Source: Forficula auricularia | Taxonomy: Eukaryota > Arthropoda > Insecta > Dermaptera > Forficulidae | NCBI GenBank assembly: GCA_024734495.1 | Contig: JALMQS010000089.1 | Span: 4,110,118-4,174,117, forward strand | Length of the DNA: 64,000 nt | Reading direction: 5' to 3' | Shown: positions 30,370 to 43,135 of the stretch, piece by piece | Layout: each line of letters begins with the position of its first letter | Position numbering within the stretch: the stretch's first letter is position 1 | The notes under the pieces: generated by a model | The model's input: only the letters and a program-made list of their open reading frames with translations | What the model was told of the DNA's origin: nothing | The model's database searches: none | Program-made: the position numbers and the translations under genes

Positions 30370-31010
30370 TTTTGTAAGTTGGATTTATCCTATAAATTTA
30401 ACCCCTTCATTTCGGGCCCTGAAGAAGGAAAAGTTTCGATTTTTCAATTTCGTCCTTTATTAATGTGTCAAGCTTTACCAGTATGCCAAATTTCAGCATT
30501 CTAGGTTCATTGAATTTTTAGTATATGTTAATTAAGTCTATAACTTTCACCCCTTCATTTTAGGTCCTGAAGAAGGGAAAGTTTCGATTTTTGGATTTTT
30601 CCCATTAATTGTACCCCAAACTCTACCTGCCTGCCAAATTTCAGCATTCTAGGGTTAGCGGAAGTACTCTAGAATTTTGATGAGTGAGTGAGTGAGTGAG
30701 TCAGTCAGTCAGTGAGTGAGTGACGAAAAAGCCTATCTTTGGCTTCTTGTAACTTGGATGGTATAAACAGTAGAAATATGAAATTTTGTAATTTAGTTAA
30801 GCTTATGGACCAGTATTCTGGAAAAAAATTTCAGCCATGTAGAGGTTTCCATTACGAAGTTACAGAGGCGTCAAAATGGCCTGAGTTGTTTCCTGTCAAG
30901 GGTAGTCTGGCAGTGCACACATCCACGCTCGAATCGAACTTGGCTGGGGCACTGCCGTACCCCCAGATACAAAAAAATGTTCAGATAAAAAACATATTTT
31001 GATTATTTAT
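30370..31010. repeat. dispersed repeat with (TGAG)n/(TCAG)n tract
   Basis: Twice contains 'ccttcattt..gg(g/t)cctgaagaagg' and 'ccaaatttcagcattctagg' (about 30400-30500 and 30540-30660), then a tetranucleotide tract at about 30680-30722. The 87-codon frame at 30739-31002 shows no domain or codon bias. Confidence 0.5.
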
Positions 31011-31083
31011 GTTCATCGATTAAAGTAATAAGTTGTTTAAGGGAAATAAGGACAATAGCTTATGAAAATAATTTATTTTTGCC

Positions 31084-31114
31084 AACGTTTCGTCAACTTT
31101 GTTGACTTCCTCAG
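31084..31114 (-). ncRNA. hammerhead-like motif, GAAACGUU type
   Basis: Minus strand: CTGAGGA, A, stem II GTCAAC-AAA-GTTGAC (perfect 6 bp), GAAAC, GTT, GGC. It sits 3' of AT-rich sequence with no detectable coding partner. Confidence 0.6.
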
Positions 31115-31199
31115 GGCTCAAACAAATTAACTTCTTTGTCAATCTATTAATATTCATTCTTAGCAAACAGAAAAGGCCAGTCATCGAATGACACTCAAA

Positions 31200-31480
31200 A
31201 AGATGCTTAAATCTTTGCTTTCATCATTTAATCAAAGGGTCCCTCACTGAAAACTTTTTTCAGTTTAGCCTGATTTTTTGATTTTCCCTTTGAGTTGAAA
31301 GGAGTGAAAAAAACTTTAGCTATAACTTTTATATATGTTGCATGTCAGAGAGAAGTTTGTCTTAAGGTTTGGCTAACGGCCCGGCAAGCTAGTTAGCGCT
31401 TGGGTTCAATTCCTAAGGGGACGAACCTCTCTGATATGCAATGTAAAAATATTTTCCCTAAAATCTTTGATTGGTCATTA
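31200..31480 (+). mobile_element. SINE-like repeat, third copy
   Basis: Matches the 5.2-5.5 kb copies: 'cactcaaaaagatgcttaaatc', 'gggttcaattcctaagggga' (B-box mutated to GGTTCAATTCC), 'ctctgatatgcaatgtaaaaa'. Not a functional tRNA. Confidence 0.6.
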
Positions 31481-31546
31481 AAAGTAAATTCATTTATTGA
31501 AAATAAATATTATTATGTTTCAAAAATGTCAACTAAAAATATGGAC

Positions 31547-31566
31547 GGGGGGGGGGGGGGGGGGGT
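31547..31566. repeat. poly-G run
   Basis: A homopolymeric G run of about 17-20 bases, one of several G-runs attached to repeat copies in this window (also about 4528, 9309, 17430, 24711, 26024, 36464). Confidence 0.9.
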
Positions 31567-31609
31567 AGTTTTATTGAACAGACACGATTATAAATTTTAA
31601 TTTTCCTCA

Positions 31610-32060
31610 TTAATATATCAAAGAATAATTGATGCGCCAACGAGAATTATTTTGACTGATTTGAAAAAAGATATTTTTATCTCGCGAGAATACTGCGGAT
31701 TACGCTATTGGAGTCTGCGGAGTATTAAGTCTGGACCAAGAGAGAAAAAGATGTGATCCACTTAGCTACAATCCAACGTCATTTCGCGTATAGCCCGCTA
31801 GACATTCGGATGGATCACCAAGTGAATTTGAAATCTCAGATGTTATATATTCGATCTCCCAGTCCAAAGCGCTAGATCTATTAGCATGTATGTTAGATGC
31901 CTGCCATTAATTAACTGAAGGTTTTCTACATTTGATTCAATCGCAATTATTTTCACTCAATATTTGACAAAAATTCCCTACATTAGATTCGCGATTGAAT
32001 CAAATGTAGAAAACCTTCAGACACGATTATATTGTATTGCTTTTATTTTTTTGCCATATA
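31610..32060. other. low-repeat DNA with short inverted repeat
   Basis: 31917-31950 and 31990-32022 are inverse copies ('gaaggttttctacatttgat'), about 40 bp apart. No gene. Confidence 0.5.
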
Positions 32061-32550
32061 TTAACAAGCTTTTCTTATTGACGTAAAAATAATAAACTAA
32101 ATAAAATAATGCAAATATTTGACCGACTATAATAATCTGATTTCTACACTAATTTCTTCAACACACACACACACACGAACACTCAATGTCAAAAATGAGC
32201 TATAGTTCCCGAAGGTCACAAATGATCTAAAAAATAATTAATATTTGATTGTAATTGTGAATAATTTATGTTCACAAGTGTCCTCCTGTTTTATTTCGTC
32301 TTTTTTTTATTTAATTCTTTCTCTGAAAAGTTACTTTGAAAATATCCGTGTTTGCCACGAAATGTGCAATATTTGACAAAAAATCCTTCAAATATGCAAT
32401 TTTATGCAATATTACTCAAATAGGCAAAAATATGCAGTATAAAATTTAACCCACAGTATCCTAGATGTAAGATTCGGATAGATAATTGATCCCCTGGGTC
32501 GCATGTGGTGGAAAACAAAATATGCAATTGCATAGGAATCCGGCCTCTAC
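32061..32550. mobile_element. truncated TAGAGACCGGAT-family hAT-like element
   Basis: Collinear with the right part of 36106-37262 ('gagctatagttcccgaag', 'atatgcagtataaaattta', 'tatgcaattgcataggaat') and ends at the same type of terminus (GGCCTCTA). The left half is missing. Confidence 0.65.
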
Positions 32551-32591
32551 TTATAATTAATTGAAAAAAAATTCAAGTTTTTCTTATAGAC

Positions 32592-33412
32592 CAGTGGTTC
32601 CCAACCTTTTGTGGCCCATTGCCCCTTTCTGGAGGTTGACTAACACCTATCGCCCCTTTTTCATTTTAATTGTTGCTAATTTTAATTTGAAGTAAAGTGT
32701 AAATAATAAAGCAGTTGTATTATTTTAGCTGAGTATTGACGACACTTCTTCTTTGAATCCATAGTGCATGAACTTCTACTGACTTAAAAACTGACTTGCT
32801 TGTGTCTTGAAAATTGATAGACTTTTTGAGTGGTCAAAATATTGAAGCCTGCCTATTTTCTAGAAATTACTCTCTTGGAAAATTCCCACGCAAATACGAA
32901 ATTTAGAAAACTCCCAATCAATGAATTTATTATTGACATCTGGTGTTTCCTTTAGAATCTCTTAGCCCAAAATATGAAAAACATAAATTAAATTTATCGA
33001 GGTTCAAAAAGTGCGAATTGTAAAGTCCCACCAATTGTCAAATAAGGCATGTTCCAGCATCAAAGGACATGCTACTCCAAAATATTATCATTAAAAATAA
33101 GTATATTATTATCAAGAAAAAAATACTCTAAATGCCGCGTTCACAATAGTATGTTTCTTTGTAATTTATTAGAAATTTAAATATTTTTTCTAAAAAATAT
33201 TAATATAACATTATTTATATTTGAGAATGAAAATTACATTTAACAACTCGCAAGGGAAGTGATTCCATTTTTTTGCAAGTGAGTGTATTTTAATTTCCCC
33301 CCCCTTTGAATAGGTACTCATCACCCCCCAATCGCCCCTCACTTATTTATCGCCCCCTGCTAACCCAAATCGCCCACTTGGGGGGCGATCGCGCCCAGGT
33401 TGGGAACCACTG
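32592..33412. mobile_element. hAT-like non-autonomous element, CAGTGGTTCCCAACCT termini
   Basis: An 821-bp element with TIRs CAGTGGTTCCCAACCT, a classic hAT terminus, and perfect 8-bp duplications TTATAGAC (32584-32591 and 33413-33420). The interior has no long frame but repeats 'cgcccctt'-type sequence at both ends (subterminal repeats). Needs a transposase in trans. Confidence 0.93.
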
Positions 33413-33420
33413 TTATAGAC

Positions 33421-34327
33421 TATCAAAATTATTTATAATAAAGTTTTAAAATAGATATAAAAAATAGATTATTTTTTTTTTTAAGACCCAATTTTAATGA
33501 ATAATTCAATGTCTGAATTGCGGAAATTTGTATGTGCGCGCGTGTGTGTGTGTGTGTGGACGTTTTTAGGTGTTGTCGTGTATGTCTTGAAGGTGGTCTT
33601 GTGGGACGAGACAAACAGACAGACAGACAGACACCTTCTGGGTGAGAATCCCAATTACCCGGGCAAACCGCAGCTCCCTCCCCGTGTCCCGGCTTTTCTT
33701 TTTATCTGTGGAGAGGCCGGCATTCCTGAAAAGCACCCGGGCCCTTTCAAAGGGCACTAATTCACGCGCGAGAGGACAGCCGGCCAGCCCTCCCTGGCTG
33801 CCTACCTTCACTTCACACTCAAACGAATATAAATATCATATATATGGAGAGAGGGGGGAGGGGGGATTTTTACTAAAAGGGACACAGTCAAATTGAAAAA
33901 GATTTATAATTTAATAGAGAATGCTGATCAGGATGGTCTGGGCTCGTTCTTTCATTACACAACAGTGAACGGGGTCGATCTTTATCATTACAGGAATATA
34001 GAGTGAAAAACTAGTCAAGGTGAAACGCATTCAGAAGCATCTACTACTGTCTCTATAACACGACACTAAGGCCCTTTTCATACTAGGCAATTCCCAGGCG
34101 ACGCAACTGAAACTCGACTATCGACAATTTGTGTCGCCTGTGCTTAGGAATACCTTCAGGCGACTTACTACATCACACTGAGAATATTGCAAATCAATTC
34201 AGGAGAGATTTAATAATAAAATTATTATTATTTTTTTTAATTTTAAATCCCACTAAAAGTTCATTACAAATATTGTTACATATTAGGATTTGCCAATTTA
34301 ATAATCATCATCATTGAGTATACAGTC
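33421..34327. other. less repetitive DNA with microsatellites
   Basis: A (GT)n tract (about 33541-33558), an (AGAC)n tract (about 33611-33632) and a GC-richer block (33650-33810). Overlapping short frames on both strands here have no homology signal I recognise. Possibly host regulatory or intergenic DNA. Confidence 0.4.
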
Positions 34328-34970
34328 CTAAGACTGGTTTGATGCAACAATCCGTCTCCACTCGACTCTGTCCCCCGCTAGCTGTTTGAGCTCTCTAAAT
34401 GTCTGGCATCCCATATCCCCAATTATTTGGTTGAAATATTCTAATCTGGGTCTTCCCCTTCCTCTTTTCTTTCCCACCTCCCCCTCCAAGATATCCCTAA
34501 GCAGTCCCCCATGTCTCAGTGTGTGCCCCATCATCTGACGTCTTCTCTTCTTCAGGCTCTTCCACAAGGTTCTTCTTTCTCCGATTCTTCCAAGAACTTC
34601 TTCATTTGTAATTTTATCCATCCATTTGATATTCATCATTCTTCTGTAGCACCACATTTCGAAAGCCTCTAATCTCTTTCTCTCCGCTTTTCTAATTGTC
34701 CAGGTTTCACACACGTACATGGCTATGCTCCATACATATGTCTTTAATAGCAACTTCTTGTTTTCTATGCTGATTGAGGAGGAGCATAGTAGTTTTTGTT
34801 TTAAATTAAACCCCATTTTTGCTTGGGCAATTCTTGATTTAATTTCGTTTTCGCTCCTCCCATCCCATGTTATTTTACTTCCTAGGTAGCGGAATTCCTT
34901 AACTCCTTCTAAGTTTTCTTGGTTAATTTTGATGCATTTCTGTCTTGTTTGTTCTTTTTTGTACATACTA
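34328..34970 (-). pseudogene. RTE-like LINE ORF2 C-terminal fragment
   Basis: A 212-residue open frame matching the region after the RT domain in RTE-type endonuclease/RT proteins: FRYLGSKITWDG at about 25-36, YVWSIAMYVCETWTI at about 77-91, EAFEMWCYRRMM at about 100-111, GRGRPRLEYFNQI near 170, then RELKQLAGDRVEWRR. The upstream residues (NWNKTKVLVCTKK) are in another frame, so one frameshift precedes the first ATG. Endonuclease and RT catalytic parts are absent: a 5'-truncated insertion. The open frame suggests recent activity. Confidence 0.88.
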
Positions 34971-35146
34971 GGACCTTGGTTTTATTCCAATTATTGCCAA
35001 TTTAATCAATTTATTTATTTTTTTCTTTTGTTAAGGGAGAATGGTGTAGGTTTTTGATGAAACATTTGAAATAAAGTAAAGAAAATTTTGAAATTTTTTA
35101 GAAGATTTATTGATTAGAAAGCTCGATAAAATGACAAAACAATTTA
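34971..35146. other. AT-rich flank of the LINE fragment
   Basis: Short AT-rich sequence, nothing recognised. Confidence 0.4.
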
Positions 35147-35695
35147 AAAAGTTAATTTCATTTTGTAACTTCTAGGTGGAAGGAATCGATGCTCTTAATA
35201 GTTGGAAACCGGATTTAGTATATAAAACCGAAAATTGTGGTCCCCAGATGGCAAAAAGTGGTCCAAAATTCATTGGTCAGTGCGTATGTATGTGCCCACC
35301 CCTGCGTTTCGCAACCATAAGTCTCAGAGCTACGAAATTCGAAACTTTATCTCGATATAAGCTAGAAAGAGTACAGCAAGAATTTTTTTTTTTTTGAGAA
35401 AAAAACGAAAAATCTTTCATGTTAAATGTCCATTTCCGGTTTTCTGATTTCAACCAAAAGCTTGCTGTACTCCTAGCTTGTATAGAGCTCAAGTTTCGAA
35501 TTTCGTATATCTGAGACTTATGGTTGCGAAAGGCAGGGGCTACATACGTACATACGTACCCACTGAATAATGGATTTTTGGGCACTTTTTGGCCTTTGGG
35601 GACCACAATTTCCGGTTTTATGTTCTAAACTCGATTTCCAACTATTAAGGGCAACGATTCCTTCCATCTAGAAGTTACAAAATGAAATTAACTTT
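35147..35695. repeat. long inverted repeat
   Basis: Arms of about 235 bp (35147-35381 and 35460-35695) are diverged inverses ('ttcgcaaccataagtctcag' and complement; 'gttacaaaatgaaattaac'), with a loop of about 80 bp. Frames on both strands exist only because of the symmetry. A foldback or MITE-like element. Confidence 0.75.
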
Positions 35696-36097
35696 TTTCA
35701 TCTCTGAGATACAAGCTCTCAAAGAGTCAGGACCCAGACTGGCCATCGCAATACTCTCTCATTATATTCTATAGAATATGAATGTGAAAGTAAAAAGTTA
35801 AAAGACGAATCTTATTCCATATTTTTCGAGGACTCTGATTCCTCTATTGCAAGTAGCGACAACACACAGAGTCTACTGGTAGCACTGTTGACTTAAAAAC
35901 ACCTCAATAGGTACCTAAATAATAATTTTACTCGAGATTAAATCGCGCTGATGTTAAAAATGTATGAGTCCTCAACAAATCCAATGGAAGGCAACAGGAA
36001 ACCACCATTGTGACAATTTCCCCAGCAAATGCTCTCCATAATAATAGCCAATGCTCGAAATCGCGTATGGTACTTGAAAAAGGAGAATCTTTCATAC
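35696..36097. other. low-repeat DNA, no gene recognised
   Basis: Normal-complexity sequence with short frames only. Confidence 0.4.
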
Positions 36098-36105
36098 CAT
36101 ATTAT

Positions 36106-37262
36106 TAGAGACCGGATTTTTATACAGTAAAAACTGCCAAAATATGCTACTAAAAATGCTGAAATATGCAAAAATATGCAGTAAAAGATAGCCAAATAAT
36201 TTTTTTATGCACTAAAAATTAAAATTAAAGACAAAAAGACTATATAATTGAAGGAATGCTATGAAAGGAATAAAATGATAAAATAAGCTAAAGAAACCAA
36301 GTGTCAAATATATACATTTATTGCGTAAAAAATTGCACAAAATTCTGATTAAATTTAACATATTAAAAAATCTTTAAACTCAAAGAAATATTAGGTGGAC
36401 TTGAATAAAATTAACATAATAAATTTAATATTGTTTCAAAAATGTGAACGAAAAAAATACGGAGGGGGGGGGGCTAGTTTTATTTAACAGATAGCGATTG
36501 TATTGGTTTTTTATATTAACCATCTCTTGTCTATTGACGTACAAATAATAAACTAATAAAGAATTAATGTAAAATTTGACCGGCTATAATCAGATCCCTA
36601 CACTAATTTACACACATTTCACACACATCATACCCACATGAACACTTAATGGCCAAAATGAGCTATAGTTCCCGAAGACGATTAAACAAAAAAATATCAA
36701 AGAATCGAAAAATATTTTAAATTTGAACGTAATGTGAATAATTTATGTATACAAGTATTTTTTTAAATTATCTTCAGGATATTATGTCTACGGTCACTTA
36801 AAATTGATTTATACGATAAAAAGAAACGGTCCACAACGACAGTAGTAATGGGGGAGAATTTAAATGAACTTAAAACCCCTACTTTTATTTTGAAAGAAAA
36901 AAGATTCCAAACTTTTCGAGTAGAGTATAGTATCTAGTCAAGTCAAAGTATAACTGAATAATAAGAAAAATAAGTGAATTCTTGTTTTTTATCTCCTGTG
37001 TAACACTACAATCTTGTCGTTGAGGCTTATTTTTGTTTTCTTCGAATTTAAATTAGTGTCTCTCTATTTTTTTTTTTTTTTTCCATTCTTTCTCCAAAAA
37101 GTTATTTTTAAAACATCTGTAATTGGCTCGAAATATGCAAAAATATGCAGTATAAAATTTAACCCACCGTATCCTAGATGCATGATTCGGATAAATAATC
37201 CATTCCCTGGGTCGTATGTGGCGGCAAACAAAATATGCAATTGCATAGGAATCCGGTCTCTA
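36106..37262. mobile_element. hAT-like element, TAGAGACCGGAT termini
   Basis: A 1157-bp element whose ends TAGAGACCGGATT and AATCCGGTCTCTA are inverses. 8-bp flanks CATATTAT (36098-36105) and CTTATTAT (37263-37270) differ at one base. Subterminal 'atatgca' motifs repeat near both ends. No transposase frame. A truncated relative lies at 32061-32550. Confidence 0.8.
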
Positions 37263-37270
37263 CTTATTAT

Positions 37271-38740
37271 GGACATGTGCTGGGAATATTTCGTTTGATT
37301 ATGATGTGAGAACTTTCATCAGTTCGTTGAAATGATCAGGATACATCGAATAATTGGATAAGTGATGTTGATTTCAAGTTGAACGATTTCTCAGCTACTC
37401 TGCTTTGCTATTCAGATGCGTCGATTATGATTAGGTACCCCTTCTACCAAAAAAAGGGGGGACCATCTTCAGGGTGTTGTTAATTCGTGATTGATCACTT
37501 AGCTTTTCAAATCCAAATTCATTTTTCTTGAAATTCTCCAAAATTCTAAAGAAATTTCCATCGGCTCCCACCAATTTACTTACTCTTTTCGCTGCCCCCT
37601 GGACCCCCTCCTTCGCCATCATTCATTCAGAGATTTTTTCAATTGTAATCCTTTTAAATGACGAGCCGAGAGTTCTCTACAAAAGAGGAATTCCGAGTAT
37701 TCTTTTTTTAGTTAACTAAATCAAAATCCATTGATAAAAATGTGAAACGTCGTGGTGATCGTGCTGCTGCTGCTGCTGATGAGGAAGCTCGCTCACTCAG
37801 CCGGGTCTCTTCTGAGAAACGTAGATCCAGGGCATTGACACACCCAGCCGAACAACAACATACCACAACAATACTAATTAGTAGAACTTGAGATTGGTGA
37901 AAAGAAGTAGGACAATCGCCGACATTTCATCCTCCTTGTATTCACATTCATCAGATGTCGAATTTTATTTCACACCAACCAAAAATACCCCTGCTTTTTA
38001 ATAAAATTAAATTCATTTCTACAGAACTTTATTTAAAAAACGTAGCCTTGTAGTCAAAATCTGCTGGTTTGTGTTGTTAATTTTTAAAAAATAAAATATT
38101 TCCAATAGTGAAATATCTTATAGTATTAAATAAGCAATTCTTGTTGTATATATAAATATTATCTATAATTAAACATTTTCATGGAAATTTGTTAGTATTT
38201 TATGTTTTAAGAACAATCTCCAAATCTTAGTTTGATAAACAATTTTTTAAGAATCGCTTAAGAACTTTGAATATCTTAAAAATGAAAAAAAAAAAAATTT
38301 TTATCTTTTTCGAAATTTTTTAATTTATATAATACTAAATATCGTCGCCTTAGAGAGTAAATCTGCTAACTCACAATAAGGAAATTTTACAGGAGAGAAA
38401 AAACAAACAAAATTTAATTTTGTTGTTGTGGAAAGAAACTATTTTTCACATTTTTTTTACAACTTACGATCGTAATTTTAAGTAGCAGTTTTACTTGGAT
38501 GATGCTCCATTTCTTTTACTTTCGAGCGGTATTAATATATCATATATGATAATTGATAAAAAATAGAATTAGCAGGTTTACACTCTACGCCGACGATATG
38601 TATATGTAAAAAAACGCCTGAAAATTTCAGCTCGAAATATTAAGTTTTAAATAATGAATGTCTTATCTTTTTAGATTTTTCAAAAAAAGAATAACTTCCG
38701 GTTACTCATATAATCAAAATATTAAGCAACTTAATTTTTA
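37271..38740. other. less repetitive then AT-rich DNA
   Basis: 37430-37960 has normal complexity and a CTG/GCT run ('gctgctgctgctgctgatg', about 37761). From 38000 it is AT-rich with no recognised feature. Two opposite 63-codon frames overlap at 37431-37719; neither shows a domain. Confidence 0.4.
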
Positions 38741-38749
38741 TTAAAAATA

Positions 38750-39456
38750 AGCTGACGTGTTCTGATGTGGCCATCCACTTGACTTTAAAATACAACCTTG
38801 CCCCTCACTTAATTTAATATTTAATAAAATTATTTATAATCATGAAGGGGAGGGGGGTTTGTTTTTTTCATTTTTAGACTTCTGGGGGCCCACTGATTAT
38901 GTATACAAAATTTGGTTGAGTTTGGTAAATGGCCAAGATTATTATTTTTTGACCCTACACCCCCCCCCATTTTGGGCGGTAAGTTTTTGCATTTTTAGAC
39001 TTCTGGGGGTCCACTGATTATGTATACAAAATTTGGTTGAGTTTACTCAAATGACCTAGATTTTTAATTGTTAACCCTCCCTCCACCCCCTTTAATTTTG
39101 GGTCGATATGCACCAAAATCTAATCAGCTCTTAATCTCAATAGACCAAAACTACGTGTGAAATTTGGTTTTGATATTCAAACTAGTTTTTGAGCTAGCTC
39201 GTCCACAAAAATTTGGTAACGCACAGACAAACTAACAGACATTTTGACAAAACAATTATTATCTCAAAAAATATAATTTTTTCGATGTTCACTTATTAGA
39301 GCTTTTTTGTAGAGCGAAATATCATGGTTTTGCTCAATTTTTTTAATCGAAATAGTTTCAGCCGTTTTTGAGATATTTTGAAAAAAAGAAGGAAAAAACA
39401 CTTTTTTCATGCACGATTACAATACTTGACCATACCCTGTATGGTAAAGTAATATA
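38750..39456. mobile_element. TTTACCATACA-family element
   Basis: Reads in inverse orientation from 'tgatgtggccatccacttga' to the right terminus TGTATGGTAAAGT (about 39442-39454), with all family landmarks. The left terminus is mutated (ACTTTAAAATACA). Confidence 0.7.
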
Positions 39457-39730
39457 AATGTATCAGTTGCGGTTGATGACAAGTACCCTTCATTTTTTGA
39501 AATTTAATTTTAATCTTCACTTTTTTTTGCTAATTTCATGGAATACGGCATCATTTTCGTTATTTTTCAAATTTAAAATTATATGTTTTAAAAATATATT
39601 TTAGGACCTTTTCCCCAAACGGATACAGCTTTGTGTGAATGAACAAATTAATCAGCCTGTCCTATAAGAAAATCTTCAATTTCTCCTAATTCTATTGCTA
39701 TAAGCAAGTTATGACTTGTCTATAGCACTC

Positions 39731-40510
39731 TTTTTTTTTTTTTTTTTTTTAATGCAATCGAATGCAAGAAGGGGTGCACCAGTAAAGATGCAGCCCCTAT
39801 GGATTCTCGAAAGACCCTTGCATTACCGAAGAGAAGGGAAAGTTGATTAAGTGAGAGGGTGTAGACGTAGGTGTCTATGCACCCTGGTTTTGAAGGTTTG
39901 AAGATCATAGGTGCTGGGAAAGACAGAGGCTGGGAGAGAGTTCCAGTTCCTTGAAGTCATGGGGATATATGTATTCGCGAATGAAGTGGTCCGGCACTTT
40001 TCCAATTTGACCGCAAAAGAGTGTTGGGAGTCGGCAAAACGTGTGCTGCGTGCAAAGCATGCTTTGGGGGGAATTATTGATTTTATCTCATCAGAGCACC
40101 TGCCGTGATAGTATCTATAGAAAAGGGAAAGGGCAGAGACATCTCTACGATGAGCCAGCGAGTCGAGGGAGTCGGTGAGGGTAGAATCGTCAATTAGCCT
40201 GACGGCTCGTTTCTGAATTGCATCAAGGGTAGCAAGAGAATATTTTGAGGCTCCTCTCCACAGATGAGAGCCGTATTCGAGACAGGGAGCGGATTTGGGC
40301 CTTGTAGATGGTGAGAAGTTGTGGGGGTTTGTAAAATCGCTTGGACCTGAATAAGAAGCCAATCTTCCTTGCTGCAGATTTCGCCACAGAGGAGATGTGT
40401 TCATTCCAAGACAGGTCAGATGCGACAGAGACGCCCAACATGGATAGGCTGTCACACATTTTCAGGGTATTCGAATCGAAGTGAATATCAGGGAAGTAGT
40501 TAGTTATTTC
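39731..40510 (-). pseudogene. jockey/CR1-like LINE 3' end, frameshifted
   Basis: On the minus strand, two frames of one LINE ORF2 join near 40285. The upstream frame reads NYFPDIHFD, LGVSVASDLSWNEH, AARKIGFLFRSK, IYKAQIRS. The downstream frame reads CLEYGSHLWRG, LDAIQKRAVRLI, SLAHRRDVSALSLFYRYYHG, SRNWNSLPA, FKTRVHRHL. Only the region after the RT catalytic core remains. A 3' UTR of about 95 bp and a poly-A tail (about 39731-39750) follow. Related to 21197-21610 but an independent insertion. Confidence 0.87.
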
Positions 40511-41799
40511 CGATCTTATATGTATATTGAGAGTTCTTTGAAATGGATTAGTCCAGAAATTCTCGAATCATCTTTATTTATTCCTTTTTTCTATTATTTC
40601 TATTTTTAATAGTTTCTTAGCGAGAACAATTTTTATTCGACTAAAAAACTCGTTTGAACTTGTCTTTGACATGCTTGAACCGGAAGATATATATACCAGG
40701 CAGGGACTTCAACGCTTCTATCCGCGCCCTTTTCATATTTTTTTAACCCACAAAGATCACAAAGAATCCACAACAGGGATTACAAATATCATACATGTGT
40801 GCGTAATCATAATATCTGGCCAAAAAATATCGTTTAACATTTTCATTAAATTTACTCATTGTTCTCACATTTTTTAACCCTTCAGTCCATTATACCAGAT
40901 TACAGCAATTTGGGAGATCCTCCTCTGCCCCACATTCCTGGCATTTGGCAGCACATGATAGTGCTGATTAGCTCTGGTGTTGTGTCCATGTTAAATTGTT
41001 AAATAGTAATTCAATACCTGTACCTATCAAGTTATTTTTGATTTTGAATTTCACCATCACTTCATTATTTCTTCATTCTATCCGCACCCTTTTCAGAAAA
41101 ATCATTCATTTTAATTGTCCCTTGAAACTATTCAACAACTTTATTTCATTTCTAGAAAATAAAAAATGTTTTCTATAAAAATAGATATTTGAAATAACGG
41201 ATCCTCTTCAAATTTTGAAGTCGACTTTATATACTATTTATGAAAAACCCTAAATGTATGAAATGTTTTGAATCCGCCGCATCCACAGCATCCATGGACT
41301 GCACGCACTGATATATATATAGTATATATGTTAATTTGAATCAAGCAGAGGAAACCCTTTTTAAATTACTTTAATAATTGATCCGTTTGAATGGAAACAG
41401 AGCTTCGACCGGTTGCATATCTGCAGGCGGAGACTTCAATGCTCTAAAATGACAAAATCTTTTGTATTTTCAGTAAACCACGCAGTTTAGCGTCATCTCT
41501 GGAGTCTCTAATTAAACTAATCAGCGCAATTAGTAGGCTTGTCCAGCAAATATCCCGTTTGTGTGTTTGTTTGTTTATTTGGTCGTATCATCATGTGCAG
41601 CATGTCCTCCTCCTCGTGTTACCGTTAATAAATCGGCGAGTATTTGTGCGGGGAGTTAGTTTCTGAGTGTGAGAGGGGCTGGTTGTTTTGACAATAACAA
41701 TATTGGGAGTGGGGTCTCCTTCTGGAAAGGACACCCGTTGTCCAGCAAGAAAGACATGTTGACACCTCGACGGGCCTTTCATGTGTCGAGATTTTCTAT
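40511..41799. other. less repetitive DNA, no gene recognised
   Basis: Normal-complexity sequence. A PLE-like 'gaatcaagcagaggaaaccc' lies near 41338 after a TA run, probably a decayed tail. Nothing else is recognised. Confidence 0.4.
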
Positions 41800-42924
41800 C
41801 AGTGTGTCAGATGGACACAAATAAGAAACATTTTCAAAAAAAATTATATTTCAATGAACAATTATTTAAGCGGAAAATTCAATTGGGTGAAGTATTTATT
41901 GTGTGGCTAGTTTATTTTTTTCTCATTTGAAAATAAAAAGTATTCATTGAAAAACCGAAATATTCTTTTTGAAAAGAAAATTCCGGAATTTTCATTAATA
42001 TTTTTATTTTATAAGAAGAAATCAGTTTTCTTCTTGATTCAAATAAACATACCTCTATACAAAAATTGTAAATTTTCTATATGGTTACAATACAAAAAGA
42101 TAGAAAATTTACAAGATTGCGTTTATAGTAAAGAAAAATACTATATTATATTGGAAAAAATCACATTAACTCATTGCAAAAATTCAAAAAGAAATTGTAA
42201 CTTTACTTTTTTCTTAATTCTCTTAGTATGTAAATGAACTGCGTTCTTGTATTAATTAGGTACGTATTAATAAACAATATGTTGTAAGATTATATTACTA
42301 ATATGTACTAAGTATTACTAAAAAGTTTGGTGCCCAGACTTTCCATTATTTAGAGTAAAATTGAATAATAAATTTTTAACAGTGTACCTAAAAAGTCCTT
42401 ATAAAAAAGAACTAATTCTTAAGTACATTCTAAAAAAATATAGTCGCCCCAACGTCTATAAATATGGCCACCCCTCCTATTTATGATGTATATACAATGA
42501 AAAACAATTTCTTTATAATAAATATATTGATAGAGTTGAGCATTTTTAATGAGCCCTTATTTATTCCAAAGATATTTTATTAATAATCAAAATATATCGA
42601 AATCATTTAGGTATTTAATCCAAATAAATTATATACTTGAGTGATCTATTTCATTCTATTATAAATCTCTTAATATCAAATGAATGTCTTGTTTACTTCT
42701 AGTAAAGCCTCTTATTTTATATTAACGAATGTCTTTGTTATTATAAAACGACTTAGATTTGTTGTAAATAGTGATATCTTAATAATTAATTTAAAAAAAA
42801 ACTAACAAAATCTTTGTTTGCATTATTAATTGTTTTTTTAATTTTAAAACCCACTATAAGATTATAAGAAATATTAATATTATATTCAACTAATATTAAT
42901 ATATATTAAAATTAGATTCCCTCG
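41800..42924. other. AT-rich sequence, nothing recognised
   Basis: Strongly AT-rich. The 96-codon frame at 41947-42237 is Lys/Phe/Ile/Leu/Asn-rich with no domain and fits chance. Confidence 0.45.
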
Positions 42925-43135
42925 TAACTTAACGAGATGAAAATAATGGAATTGGAATAATTATCGAAAAAGAGGTTTTTTTCTTTAATTAGTTTTTTCC
43001 TCTTATTAAAAACAAGGACTAAAAAGATGATCAAGGACAGTCGATGGTGGAGAAGTAATCTCCGAAGTCGAAGCTCAAATACAATGTATACATTAATTCA
43101 TGTAAAATAATTGGTTCAATAAAATAATTAATTAG
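42925..43135 (+). mobile_element. Helentron-like internal fragment
   Basis: Matches the internal 'ataattatcgaaaaagagg' to 'taaaataattggttcaataa' segment of the copies near 60.3 kb. Neither end of the full element is present. Confidence 0.55.

Noticed and set aside
30417..30590. CTGAAGAAGG followed by GTTTCGATTTTT, twice
   Set aside because: Looks like half a hammerhead core, but GAAAC is absent on the same strand (GTTTC is the complement), and no stem II forms.
30739..31002. 87-codon frame with ordinary composition
   Set aside because: No recognisable domain, and it begins directly after a tetranucleotide tract inside a dispersed repeat.
33497..33896. Three overlapping 81-87-codon frames on both strands
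   Set aside because: They run through (GT)n and (AGAC)n tracts; no domain, and strands contradict each other.
41947..42237. 96-codon frame rich in Lys, Phe, Ile and Leu
   Set aside because: Composition equals that of the local AT-rich DNA; no motif or signal.
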